A stretch of 64,000 nucleotides of DNA from Hippopus hippopus (GCA_946811185.2 OX328098.1:24499084-24563083); one strand, 5' to 3'. Shown: positions 31,670 to 43,250, numbered from the stretch's first letter. Made by a program: numbers and translations. Notes: generated from the letters alone by a model not told the origin.

Positions 31670-32216
31670 GCCTGTCTATTCCAAAATGGTGTCTACCCTC
31701 TCAAAGAAAAATCCATTATTTGAGAAAAATTTATGCATGTTGTTGTCTGCAAGTGCTTTTAAAATGGAAAGCTTTGTAATCTGGTAAGGGCTAACTTTTT
31801 ACTAAAGCACAAAATTTTAGACAGGTCCAAATGAAATATGGCTCAGATCAGATTTGTCTTTTAACTCTTTACCATACGACAAAATCTTAGACGTGGCCAA
31901 ATTGAAAGCAAAGCAGACGACAATTAAAATGTGGCTCAAATGACGGGAATGTGTATTTGATGGGTAAAAAAAAACATTGTGGGAAAAGGAGAAAATGCTG
32001 GTTATCAGCATTTTCTCCTTCTCCCACTATGTTTTCAAAAGGCTTCTACCTGAGTGTCATTAAAACTCAGGATTATGTGATTAAAGTTTAAAAGTTATAA
32101 ATTAAAACACTGCGGAGAAATTTTGGTACGCAGTATTTTTACCTTTTCCCGCAGTGTTTTCAAAAGTTTCTCTGTCAGTGTCACTGAAATTCAGGATTGT
32201 GTTGTTAAAGAGTTAA
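31670..32216. mobile_element. Cluster of family A copy A28 and two fragments
   Basis: A complete copy (31861-32095, TTAACTCTTTACCATACGAC, hairpin at 31983-32024) lies between a left-side fragment (about 31683-31860, itself ending in a second partial left terminus) and a right-side fragment (about 32103-32216, CCGCAGTGTTTTCAAAAG to GTTAAAGAGTTAA). Confidence 0.6.
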
Positions 32217-32294
32217 TGACTTGATGACTGCTTCCTAGAAACCATTAATCAGTACTTGCGCTTTGATGTGGGTAGTTTAAGAGGTTGACCCAGC

Positions 32295-32504
32295 TTAACC
32301 CTTTACCACACAATGACGCCTTTTAACACCCCTGAAGAAGAGGCCTTTTGAAAACATTGTGGGAAAAGGAGAAAATGCTGGTAACCACAAAGTTTTCTAC
32401 CCTATCAAAGAAAAGTTGCATCATTTGAGCCACTATGAAATTGTCTTCTGCAAATGCTTTCAATTTGAATAGGTCTTAAATTTTGCTGTGTGGTAAAGGG
32501 TTAA
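32295..32504. mobile_element. MITE family A copy A29, right hairpin arm deleted
   Basis: Both ends are perfect (TTAACCCTTTACCACACAAT and TGTGGTAAAGGGTTAA), but after CTGGTAACCA the right arm is missing, so this copy has no hairpin. Confidence 0.8.
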
Positions 32505-32789
32505 CACAGGTTTGTAACAAGAAATTACTGCTTTATCCACTCTAGTTTCATAATAACTACAGGTTAAGGTAGGTTTGTCACTATTGAAAAGCATTTGCAA
32601 ACATCAAAATCAAGCTTTTTCAGTTCCAAAAACCAGCCAAAATATTGTTTTCCGAAGTTTGTTTGGGTCAGAATATTCTACAATATGTAAGCAGTCAAGA
32701 TTAAAGATCAGATGCAATTTCTGTGCAAACTGACCTTATCTCCACAGCCCAAAAAACAACTTTAGTAGTTCTAAGTGCTAAAAGAGTCA

Positions 32790-33000
32790 ATGCTTTACAC
32801 TGATAACAAATTCTAGACTTGTCCAAAATGAAAGTGTTCACATGATGACAAACTGAATTTTGCTCATATATCTAAATTTTGTGTTTGATAGAGTACAAAA
32901 CATTTTGGGAAAAAGGTTAAAGTGTTGGTTTCAAGCACTGTGTCCTTTTCCAATAATGTTTTCAAAAGCTTTCTTCCTAAAGGATAAAATTAGAACAAGC
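32790..33000. mobile_element. MITE family A copy A30, diverged
   Basis: TTTACACTGATAACAAATTC to the right flank TTTCTTCCTAAAGG. The hairpin is weak (AAAGTGTTGGTTTCAAGCAC). Confidence 0.5.
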
Positions 33001-33129
33001 GCCACTTTCCTTGTAAACAAATGGGTGCCATCTTGGATGACCTTGTTACTATTTTTGGTAATGCATTTGCATATAAGGATGTTACTATTTTTAGACCAGT
33101 AACCATCTTGAATGACCTCTTTTTTTTCT

Positions 33130-34022
33130 TCAAAACAGTATCATAAAACCTAACATTTAACCCAGTTACATACAACTTGAAAAATTAATTGTTACCTTAT
33201 GTGACAAAATGTTAAACCCATGTGACAAAAACTGAAACATCAGTGACAAAAACTGAAATATGTGTGACAAAAACTGAAATGTATCCTTCGAAAAATACAT
33301 TTAGATAAGCAATAGCTGAAATTGTAGTGACAAAAACGGAAAGGCATGACACAAAAATAGAAATGTCAGTGACAAAAACTGAAACACGACTGACAAAAAC
33401 TGAGACAGTATTGACAAAAACTGAAAGGGTAGTGACAAAAATAGAACGATAGTGACAAAAAAAAGTACGTCAGTGACAAAAACTGAAATGCACCCTATGG
33501 GAATATACATGTAAATTTGCACAAGCCGAAATAGTAGAGGCCAAAATAGAAACTTCTGTGTATTTTTCCATTGGGTGTATTCAGATTTTGTCATTGACAT
33601 TTCTAATTTTGTCACTACCTTTTCAGTTTTTGTCACTGATGTTTCTATTTTTGTCACTAACGTTTCTATTTTTGTCACATGTGTTTCTTTTTTTGTCACT
33701 ACCATTTCAGTTTTTGCTCATTTACATGTATTGTCCCATAGGGTGTGTTTCAGATTTTTTTCACTGATGTTTCTATTTTTGTCACTATCGTTTCTAATAT
33801 TTTTCACTACCGTTTCAGTTTTTGTCAGTACCGTTTCAGCTTTTATCACTACCATTTCAGTTTTTGTCCATCATATTTCAGTTTTTGTCACTGAACTTTT
33901 TGTTTTTTTTACTACAGTTTCTATTTTTGTCAAGTGTGTTCAATTCTTGTCACATAAGATAACTTTAAATTCTCTAGTTATATGTATTTGGATTCAATAT
34001 AAGGTTTTATGATACTGTTTTG
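33130..34022. repeat. ~890-bp inverted repeat built of 21-bp units
   Basis: The outer ends CAAAACAGTATCATAAAACC (33131-33150) and its complement (34001-34022) are inverted. Inside them, GTTACCTTATGTGAC at 33191 pairs with GTCACATAAGATAAC at 33949. The left arm then has repeats of GTGACAAAAACTGAAA-type units and the right arm the complement. A spacer with CACCCTATGGGAATATACAT (left) and its counterpart (right, near 33722-33750) is also inverted. The whole could fold back on itself, like a foldback element. Confidence 0.8.
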
Positions 34023-35161
34023 AATTTATGGATGAATATTTATCAGTACTAATTTGAATACTGGATCTCGTTTACCTTCTGTACCTACTGCTGTGTGATT
34101 GGTTTAACATTATAGTGTCATTTTCATCTGTTCGGATTCAGGTCCGCTATTTTAAGGAATTACATTCTATAGTAAAGTGGGGTTTGCTTTGACATTTGAC
34201 ACTAAAGATTTAAACTACTTGAATAAGGATAATGCCCTTTATTACAGGATTAAATCTTTATGTCAATATATCTGTTGATACAATCAGTGTCCATTATACC
34301 ACATCTGTGCTTTAAATCAACAAACCCCGACTGTGTGGCTACTTTAAACAGGAATAGCTTTGACATTTCTATTGGCCATTGTCCATACTTCTGTTTTTAA
34401 AATCAATAAACCCAGACTGTGTGGTGACTTTAAAGGGATTAACTGTGACATTTCCATAGGCCATTGTTTAGGGATTAATTTTGACATTTTTATACAGCAT
34501 TGTTATGAAAAATTAATACTTCTGTAGTATCACTGCAATTAAGTGTTGGTATGTAATGAGATTCAATCTTCAAGTATCTTTCGATTGTTTCGATTGTGTT
34601 TTCGGTTGTGATCTTGTTGGTTTTACTTTATTTTCCATTTGCCACATTTTTCCAAGGACCTAACAAATTTAAAGATCCTTAGATCTATCTTCTTACCGTT
34701 CGTTATCATTTGTCTTGCAGGAAAGTTTGATTGGTGTTTTGAAGAGAGAGGATATGAATGCTTGAAATACATCTATTCACATTGTTTAGTAAGTATGAGC
34801 AATGTACAAGTATTGCTTTGTATTGTTGTTTGATCCGGATCTGCGTAGTTGATATTGTATTGTATTGTATTTTACCGTATTTTAATAATCAAACTGAACA
34901 TGTATTTGTATGATGTTTTGTGGTAAGAGCAGTTTATCATATCATTGTTATCTGTTATTGTAAAAGAACTTCTACCACGATATTTTTAATTGTATATTTT
35001 CGGGATGTAAAACTATTGGATAAACTGTTGGATAACTATTGAGAGATTCAAACTAAAAAAAAAAGGAAATACCACATTCTGTCTTATGCTTTATTGAATA
35101 CCAAAAATGACATTACGTATTATATCGACTTTAGACGAACCCACGAATATAAACACTATTA
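34023..35161. other. Unassigned, between inverted repeat and ATPase relic
   Basis: Contains imperfect direct repeats near 34190-34510 (words such as AACCCCGACTGTGTGG and AACCCAGACTGTGTGG, and TTTGACATTTCTATTGGCCA) and a TTGTA-type run at 34850-34872. No gene was recognised. Confidence 0.4.
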
Positions 35162-35560
35162 TCAAGAAGAAGGGGGGGTTACAAGTATGATAGACACCCT
35201 TCTGTGGTTTTTCAATACGTCTTCCATAAGATCGTCAAAGATGATCAGTCTATTTCTACTGTCTCGGGTAAAGTCATCCAATTCTTCCACTGCGGGCAAA
35301 CATTGTTCACTGCAAATATTTGGAATCGTCTGTTCCATATCGTCAGACAAGTCTTGATGTATAGCGTAAAAGTAAAATATGTGGGAAGGTGGGTCTTTGG
35401 AATACATGTCCTATACATTTTTCAAAAACTTATACACCCATTGCATTCTATTGCTACCCGTTTGCCCATTTATACAAAGAGCAGAGCATGGTTCAAAAGG
35501 TAGTGCTAATTTCATTTTTTCTTTAAGTTATGGTTCAGTAAAGCGTATCCGATACAGCTA
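35162..35560 (-). pseudogene. Packaging-type P-loop ATPase relic (Polinton-like)
   Basis: On the minus strand a frame runs from a Met at about 35514 through a degraded nucleotide-binding loop (NGQTGSNRMQWVYKFL, without the Lys-Thr of a working Walker A). It meets one in-frame stop near 35408-35410 and then runs open through FYFYAIHQDLSDDMEQTIPN to a Walker B-like LIIFDDLMED, after which similarity fades. The layout matches the HerA/FtsK-like ATPases that package DNA in Polinton/Maverick-type elements and related viruses. The lost loop residues, the stop and the missing C-terminal part make it non-functional. Its strand and proximity to the polymerase relic at 37.4-38.4 kb support a common origin. 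Confidence 0.55.
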
Positions 35561-35939
35561 CTCAGTAGACTAATCCAAAGTTCTGTTGATCCGTTTTGAA
35601 GGAATAAGTTCATGATGGAAGTCATGATAATGATTTATAAAATAAACATTTGACAAAAGTTTACAATTTCAACCTGTGGAACTGGAGTTCCTAATAAGTA
35701 CCACCTCTCACTATTGGATCCAATATCTTTCTCGGGTTTTGGTTAGTCAACGAAAGCTTCCCTCTCCGGTTTGGGAGTTGTTAATTTAGCCATATTCTTA
35801 CAATCTTGAAAGTGTAATGAGTAAATGAGACTGACTTATTCTTTCAAACCCTTATTATACAATTAAAAGCATTAACAGTCGACAAGGTATACAAAATTTA
35901 TAACAGTACTTCATACAGATCTTGAAGCAATAACATAAT

Positions 35940-37320
35940 AAATAACATGTGACAAAATTTGAAACATGCGTGACAAAAATTGAAACACATGTGACAAAAT
36001 TAGAGACAGTAGTGACAAAAAACAGAAATGTCAATGACAAAAACTGAAACATGAGTGACAAAAAATAAAACATTAGTGACAAAAACAGAAATGATAGAGA
36101 CAAAAATAGAAACGTCAGTGACAAAAACTGAAATGCACCCTATGGGAAAATACATGTAAATGTGCAAATTTGAAAAGATGGTATGAACAAAATTAGAAAT
36201 GATAGTGACAAAAATGGAAACCTCAGTGACAAAAACTGAAATGCACCCTATGGGAAAATACATGTTAATGTACAAAAACTGAAACGGTAGTGACAAAAAT
36301 AGAAAAGCATGTGAACAAAGTTGTATGTCAAAAATTGAAATGTGTGTGACAAAAACTGAAATATGTGTGACAAAAATAGAAATATGTGTGACAAAAATAA
36401 CAAGCATTCTGATAGTATTGCATAGCAACACCCAGTCCCCTACCGGCCGTATACTAGTATATCCCTGGCGCAACTAGGTCCCATACATAGAATGAAAAAG
36501 CAACTTGACAGATTTCAAATTTCATAATCCATTTTCAAAAAATTTTTACAGAGACATCAAGATTATATTTTAATTTGTGACTTATAGGAATATGAAATCT
36601 AAAATGATGCAACAGAAAAAATGAATGATGGTGAGTATGATAGAAGGAACGGTATGCTACTATGAGTTACCTCGGACCACCTCAGGGAGGTTCTATATAT
36701 GGGTGTGCATGCAATGGTGGTAAATTCACATACCAAAACACAGCTCAATATATGCCAGCGTTTAGAAAAAAAGTCCAGAAAACTGTTTTTTCAGTGAAAT
36801 TTTTTAAGTCCAAGGCCCGTAATTTCATAAAAAATCAGTGGACTGAAACAAAACTTGAACTTGATCTGTTACTCATGGTGGTTGACCTACACACCGAAAA
36901 TCAGCTAAATATCTGCCAGCGTTTAGAAAAAAGTCCAAAAAACTGTTTTTTTCGGTGAAAATTTCTAAGTCCAAGGCCCATAATTTCGTCAAAAATCATT
37001 GGACCAGAACGAAACTCAAATTTGATCTGTAACTCATGGTGTTTAAATTACACACCAAAAATCAGCTCAATATCTGCTAGCGTTTAGAAAAAAAGTCCAG
37101 AAAACTGATTTGGCGGAGGACTGACGGACAGACAGACAGATGGACGGATAGAGCGCAAACCTAAAGTCCCCCTTTGGCTTCGCCGGTAGGGGACTAAAAA
37201 TATCAGTGACAAAAACTGAAATGCACCCCATGGGAAAATACATGTAAATGTGCTAATTCTGAAACGGTATGAACGAAAGCAAAAAATGGCAAGGTCAAAA
37301 ACTGTAACAGTATGAATAAA
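35940..37320. repeat. 21-bp minisatellite, split by an insertion
   Basis: Units of the type GTGACAAAAACTGAAAYR occupy 35945-36398 and resume at 37199-37315. Spacer blocks with ATGCACCCTATGGG and TACATGTAAATGTGC occur at about 36132, 36240 and 37212. The unit is the same as in the 33130-34022 inverted repeat. Because 21 is a multiple of three, long open frames with FVTDVSI-like peptide repeats appear, but they are not genes. Confidence 0.85.
36399..37197 (+). mobile_element. pearl/HINE-type element inside the minisatellite
   Basis: It starts AACAAGCATTCTGATAG, with a CCCCTACCGGCC motif soon after, and has three ~160-bp core units (CGTTTAGAAAAA near 36760, 36922 and 37082). It ends with GACGGACAGACAGACAG and a hairpin (CCCCCTTTGGCTTCGCCGG...GGGGACTAAAAA). 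The minisatellite continues on both sides. Confidence 0.75.
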
Positions 37321-37412
37321 CATTAAAATGTTACTTACAAAAAAAATATGAACTGCATGGAGACAATTTACTAATATCCATAAGGTACAGTATCATAATT
37401 GTCCACTTTTCT

Positions 37413-38440
37413 TCATATGGTATACACCATTTGATAACTTTTCTTTTCTTCTGTATTGAACAATTTTCTTTTTCTTTTATCTCTACATATTTTACTACGA
37501 CTGGTTACAGTGATATTTGAACTTCTTTTTGGGTCTGTTACTATATCTTTCACACTTTTGAAATTGATGAGCTGACTATTTGCATATTTTAAAGTAAAAT
37601 CTTTACATGTTTCGTTATTTTTATTGGTTCTGTATGCATAGTTTTTCAGCCCCCCTACAGACATAAATTCTACTATGTGCTCCGTTTACTCAGCTCATCC
37701 GTGTGTTCATCCAGGTAATCTCCTAACGGCAAGTAATACTTTCCAGGGTGACTCACAAACATTACGCTGGACTAACACAATACAACATCCGTCTATTGAT
37801 CTTTTTGAGCTCATTGTAGAGTTTGAGTCTGGTCCAACAGGTGGTAAAAGTAGCTAAATAGATATTGGTTTTATTATCTTCTCGCTGACAGTCTTGTATA
37901 TATTGCCATTCTATTTGTATCATGTCACTGTAAAGTATGTGAAAATCAAGAGGTTCTTTCGCTAGTTCAGAAAACAGCTGGAAGAAGAGGTTGGCCTGAA
38001 GTTCATGAAAGAACTCTGGTGCATATTGTGTCTCTGACCAAACTTGCTCCCCAAAAACTGTTGAGACATAATTTAGCCAGGGCCCTTAAACCCAGGTTCT
38101 TTGAGATCTTTGCCTGATCAAATGAAATATATTGTTTTTCTAAATATTGAGAAATGTAATTTAACATATCTTGTTCATTTTGTATCTAGTCAGGGGATCC
38201 CCTCGCCTCTTGCTTAAACTTTAAAAATGTGTTGATGTAATTGACACACAGTCTCCCCCCCCCCCCCATCTGGTTTTTTTTGGTCATATTGTGTAGATTC
38301 CTTCCAGTGGTATACTTCATGTATCTTTTTAATTTGATACCCTAATTTAATGGTCATTTGAATCTCTAGAGTGTACCATGTATAAACCTTGAGCCACCAA
38401 TAGGCCCCCCCGGCGGAATTTTCAGCACTATTATTTTCTG
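37413..38440 (-). pseudogene. Protein-primed family B DNA polymerase relic
   Basis: Read down the minus strand, conserved blocks of the DNA_pol_B_2 type in Polinton/Maverick and adintovirus elements appear in the right order but in changing frames: KIHEVYHWKE (about 38325-38296), NYINTFLKFKQEA, an in-frame stop near 38199, LGLRALAKLCLNSFWG (about 38100-38050), a frameshift, QLFSELAKEPLDFHILY, the RRMLYC segment where the catalytic YxDTDS motif should follow but is lost to a frame break, PLGDYLDEHTDEL, two stops, VGGLKNYAY and LKYANSQLINFKSVKD, and a terminal basic stretch. The polymerase would copy the linear element from a protein primer. This copy is a dead C-terminal half. Confidence 0.75.
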
Positions 38441-38934
38441 AAACCCCAAGGTCTCCTTAGCACTTTGTCAAAGTCTGCCACCTGGCGAGTGTGGCTTTTG
38501 CGAGTTATTGAGGTCAAAGGTCATCAAGTGCACTGTTGCATATGAGATATCAATGAATAGCAGTTCAGGTTAAATTTTCATTTTATTTTCTACATTTAAT
38601 ATGTCAGAAACATGTTCAGATGGGTTTATACACTCATATCTTTAGTCAAAACAGCTGTTTTACACAAATAGAAGCAATTTCATTTGAATCAAAGTACTGA
38701 GAGAACTGTTCTTGGCCACGTTTGTGAGTGTAAAATGGCTGGTACCCAATATCATATTCATAGCATACAAAATCATCAATTATGATCTTAGTGATACAGA
38801 ATAGATTCCGTGACAAACATTGTGCCTTACCAATATAATTTATCCTATCTATAAGCTGTCTCAGCAAAGGAAATCAGAGTATTAATAGTTACAAATGTTG
38901 AGCTTTTTTTAAAATCTTACGCTATTTGCTGGAA
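38441..38934. other. Unassigned, beyond the polymerase relic
   Basis: The polymerase similarity fades here. An open frame at 38646-38867 (minus, 73 codons) has no recognised domain. Confidence 0.4.
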
Positions 38935-39206
38935 TTTGGTATGGTTTGTATTGGAGTTTAATGCCATTTTAATAGCTTAGGTCATATCATGGCGGTCAGT
39001 GACGCACCCACGTGTTTCCTGGCTTTCTCACACCAGTACTAACACAACTTTCTTTCTGAAGCCACTAACTACTTTTCTCACATGCATCAGAGGCGAGAGG
39101 CAAAAAATCGCCAGAAAGAAAGTTCATTGCAACTGGGTATCGAACCCGCAACCTCCAGGTCACGAGTCCGATACGCTAACCACTGAGCCACCCGGCCGGG
39201 CTTGCT
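38935..39206 (-). mobile_element. tRNA-derived SINE with clear A and B boxes
   Basis: On the minus strand the head (39206 down to about 39130) reads GGGTGGCTCAGTGGTTAGCG and then GGTTGCGGGTTCGATACCC, good matches to the A and B boxes of RNA polymerase III promoters. A body with GCATGTGAGAAAAGTAG and AAAGCCAGGAAACACGTG follows. The body is shared with 56848-57112. Confidence 0.8.
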
Positions 39207-40684
39207 GGAATTAAAGACATTTCTTGCTGTTGACCCATAAGAACTTGTTGACGTCAAGATTGCATTTATCACTTCTATAATCAACAGTAATTTGCCACAT
39301 TGATTGATACTGTATTAAATCCAGTGAATAAAGTTGTGTAAATCTTTTTCTTCATAGAGTTCGAGACTAATATGAAGTTGCCTTTCATTGAAATGATAAC
39401 AATGATGTTTACAAAAGATCATTCCATGCTATATGAAAATCTATCCACTATCACCCAATTTGACTACATTTATAAAGTCAACATTGTTATCATCTTTCTC
39501 ATTGCTTGGTTAGAATATATTTCAATATGTTAACTAAATCATTGCTATGATTTATACTCTATATTATTCTATACACATACTGCATGTCTATGATACGGGG
39601 AAGTACCCAGTAAACATTGTGAAAATACAATAGCATTTCTGTTCTGTTCACAATATGAAATTTTTACCACAATTGAAAAACATCAAAATGTACGCAAAGA
39701 GGTCATGCATAAAACCATTTTTGAAACACTCTAGGTTTGTTGTTCTCTAAATGATTCCAAGGTAGCATTTCACAAAACAGAATCTACTTTTGTCAAACTA
39801 CAGAGATTTCCCTTCACAGCATAGACTTTGCGAATGAGAAATCAGGTCAGAAAAGAAGAAACTGTCTCCCCATTAGATCACTGATCATTTCTTGCTACAG
39901 ATGGGCAATTATTGGTGCATCACTTATATGGAATAGCACAGTATAATTAAATCTATCATTTTTAATATGGGAAACAAAATCCTGGAAATAACAATAAGCC
40001 CATCATCGTGATACCAAATGCAAAAAAAAATTGTTCATCTGTTCATGCACAATAATACAGTTATGCTGATATTGGATGAGGTGGAGCTTAGCATAGTCTA
40101 AGTATATTGCAGCAGGCGTTTTCTTTTTAACATATGACAGGTACCTTTATATACATGTTTGATAGAAAGAGAGAAAAACAAAACTCATGCATAGGCCTTT
40201 TGCCCATAGCAGAAATAAGGAGAGTCACTAATCATCTATCAAACAAAGTAAATGATAACTGGCCAGCTAAAATATCAAAAAAGCTGTCTCTCTTAAATGT
40301 GTACACTATCAAAGAAAAAACTATAAAAAAAAAAATTGAATTTACACAGATTATAAAACACTAGAATAAAATGTAATTGAGTGAAAAGAAAACATAGCCT
40401 TGAAGCTATGCAGGCAGAAAACAAGTTATACATATGTAAGAACAAGATAATCTGAGCAATCAAAGGATTGCTATGTGAATGATGATAATTTGCATGACCT
40501 TTACGCCAAAAAATGTGTTAATGACAAGAACATTAACAGTACATGGTAACACACAAATGACCTTCATTTCAAAGATAACATAAAAGCAAAACAAAATGGA
40601 TAAAAGAATAAGGAACAAGCAATTTCATTGAAATGATATCCCCAGCCGAAAAAGACCTTTTTTGATACAAATATATTAGAGGTA
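39207..40684 (-). other. Intron, nothing recognised
   Basis: About 1.5 kb of AT-rich sequence without repeat-family matches. A 76-codon open frame at 40134-40364 has no domain or splice support. Confidence 0.45.
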
Positions 40685-41226
40685 TTGTGTGTTGCATGAA
40701 CATGTGGCTTTTTTGTTAATGGTCCACGATAAAATTACACATTAAGCCCCCTTCTTCCATGGCACAGCATTTCATTAAATGAAAAATATATAAGCGGTCC
40801 ATAATGAGATTATACATTAAGTCCCCTTTTACCATAACATGGCATTTCATTAAATGAAAACGAATGATGAAAATATACATCAAGCCCCCTTTTTCCATGA
40901 CACGTCATTATACATGTATATAAAAGAAAATTGTATCAATGGACTATCCTAAGGAAGACATGCATGAAGTTTCATAAATGTTCGTCAAGGACTTTAGAAG
41001 ATATCTGTCCAGGCGGACGAATGGGCAAACTAACTGTTATTGGTCCATAATGAAATTATACATTTAGCCCCCTTTTTTCATGACATGGCATTTCATGAAA
41101 TAAAATCAAATAACTATTGTCTGTGGCTTAATAAAGATGAAGTTTAATTACATTTTGTCCTGTAGTGAAAGAGATATTGGTCCATAATGAAAATATTTGT
41201 CAAGCACCCTGACATGACATTTAATG
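40685..41226. repeat. Core-repeat remnant (AAGCCCCCTTTTTCCATGAC type)
   Basis: Units containing TTAAGCCCCCTT and CATGGCATTTCATTAAATGA recur near 40745, 40815, 40879, 41067 and 41200. The same unit type is seen in the outer element at 48536-50753. No ends are visible, and it runs directly into the element at 41227. Confidence 0.65.
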
Positions 41227-42515
41227 AACAAGAGCGGCAAATTGTCGCAAGATACGCCCGTCCCACCACCAGTTGTCGAGGGGGGATAATAATCATAAAG
41301 GGCAGGTAGAGGAAAAAAGTAGTGCAGCAGAAATCATGTAAGTGATTGAAATAGGCATGAATGTCTCCTCTAATGTTAAGGAAACATGCATATAAAGTTT
41401 CAGGTCATTCCAACATGAAAAGACAAAGTTATATTGTAGAGAAGCATGGAAAGCTGTGAAAAAAAAAATAATGAATAGGGAATAATTCCAAAAGGGCATT
41501 AGGTAAGGTTACGGCTCCAGTGCATTGCACTTTTCGTAACTGCAACAAACATGTTTACCAAGTCTCAAGTCAATTTGACTTGAGGTGACAAAGTTCCGTT
41601 CTGGACAAGCAAGAAATACTGTAAAAATGAAGATCAAAGTGGAATTACTAAAAATCCACGCTAGGTAGAGTTATTGTTCTTGCACACTGTACTCCGTAAT
41701 ATTGCAACAAACATGCATACCAAGTTTGAAGTTGTTCTGACTTGAGATGACAAAGTTATATTCCGGACAAGCACTAAATGCTGTAAAAATGACGATCAAA
41801 GGGAAATAACTCAAAGACAGCACGAGTTAGAGTTACAATTCTTGCGCACTGCACTTCCAAATATTGCAACAAATAAGCTTACCATATTACAAATCATTCC
41901 TACTTAAGATGACAAAGTTATGCTCCCGACAAGCAAGAAATGCTATAAAAATGAAGATCAAAGGGGGAATAACTCAAAATTCGTGCTAGGAAGAGTTATG
42001 GTTCTTGTGCACGGCACTCCGTAATTTTTCAACAATCATGCATACCAAATTTGAAGATGTTCAGACTAAAAATCACAAAGTTGTATTCCGGACAAGCAGA
42101 AAATGCTGTAAAAATGATGATCAAAGGGAAATAACTCAAAGACAGCACAAGGTAGAGTTACGGTTCTTTCGCACTGCACTCTGTATTGTTGCAGCAAACA
42201 CAAACGCCAAGCTTCAAGTCAATCGGACTGCAGATGACAAAGTTATGCTCCAGACAAGCAGAAAATGCTGTAAAAATGAAGACTGAAAACAACAAAAATT
42301 CACTCAAACGCGTAACTTAAAATCGCTCCCAGTGGACCATTTTGCATCGAATCAAAAAAACAAAAAAATGCCTCGGCGGAATGGGTTATTGTACACACAT
42401 ATAAAGTTTCACGAAATTCTGTCCAATGGTATTGGAGATATTCTCCCGGACGGACACACGGACGGACGGACAAGGCTAAAACTATATCCCCCCGCCTTTG
42501 GTGGGGGATAAAAAA
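41227..42515 (+). mobile_element. pearl/HINE-type element, ~162-bp core units
   Basis: AACAAGAGCGGCAAATTGTC hairpin at the start. Core units have GACAAAGTTA near 41423, 41587, 41749, 41911, 42075 and 42236. Then come GGACGGACACACGGACGGAC and the terminal hairpin CCCCCCGCCTTTGGTGGGGG followed by ATAAAA. Confidence 0.85.
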
Positions 42516-43037
42516 AAAAAAAAACAGGGCTCTTCATTGCATAGTTTAAGACTTAAGCATATTATATCAAACCCAATGCAACTCGTTTCCGACATTTAAA
42601 ACTTGGCCTTCTGTTATAGTCATGGCACGATGCTTCAAATTATTACCTTGTTTCTCAATGCCAACCAGTTAACCTGACATAATTCTGAACAGGTAAGAAT
42701 GGAAAAACAACAACCAAAGTTTTCATTACAAAAACATAAAGCCACAGATATGGTGGGTAGGCACGAGAATGATGATGGTGAAGCTTTTACTGAGCAAATA
42801 CAAGCATGAATGAGCTCTCATTCACTATATATATCACTATGGTCCTCTGTAAATTAATACTGAACGACAGTGTGAGATAACAGGTGCATCTGCCCTATTG
42901 AAATATCAAATCCAAATGGGGAATACAATTCATCTTGGTAACTCACATTGCTAGTAAATCACCTGATAACTTAATTGATGTGCGTAAAAAGTGAAACAAG
43001 ATTAACTACTAATAATATACCTCTGATTTTGGGCAGT
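42516..43037 (-). other. Intron, nothing recognised
   Basis: Starts with an A14 run belonging to the preceding element's tail. No further structure identified. Confidence 0.45.
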
Positions 43038-43250
43038 GAACTCTTTCCGCGCCAAATATTTAATGCCCACCTCTTTTGATGCCTGGAAATATGCTCCACT
43101 GAAACTCAGTAAGAGTTTTATCATATTAGGCTTTACTAAACAAGCGGACGACAGAGTTCCAAGATCAGACTGCATGTTTTGTGCAGTCTGATCTTGATCT
43201 ATGTCGTCTGCAAAAGCCACTGTTTTTGCCTATAGTGCTGAAAGGGTTAA
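43038..43250. mobile_element. Short palindromic repeat, family C
   Basis: It starts GAACTCTTTCCGCGCCA and ends AGTGCTGAAAGGGTTAA, and is centred on a hairpin AAGATCAGACTGCATG...GTGCAGTCTGATCTT. The ends resemble family A in style but not in sequence. Related pieces lie at 22148, 46720, 52440 and 63425. Confidence 0.65.

Noticed and set aside
33301..34012. Open frames of over 130 codons on both strands with repeated FVT/FLS peptides
   Set aside because: They follow from a 21-bp minisatellite with no stop in several frames. There is no start context, domain or splice support, and both strands are open at once.
36000..36473. 157-codon minus-strand frame with repeated FVTHISIFVT
   Set aside because: Same minisatellite, running into a HINE-type insertion at its upstream end.
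39130..39206. Possible tRNA gene on the minus strand
   Set aside because: A and B boxes are present, but no complete cloverleaf with a closing acceptor stem was seen and a SINE body follows directly.
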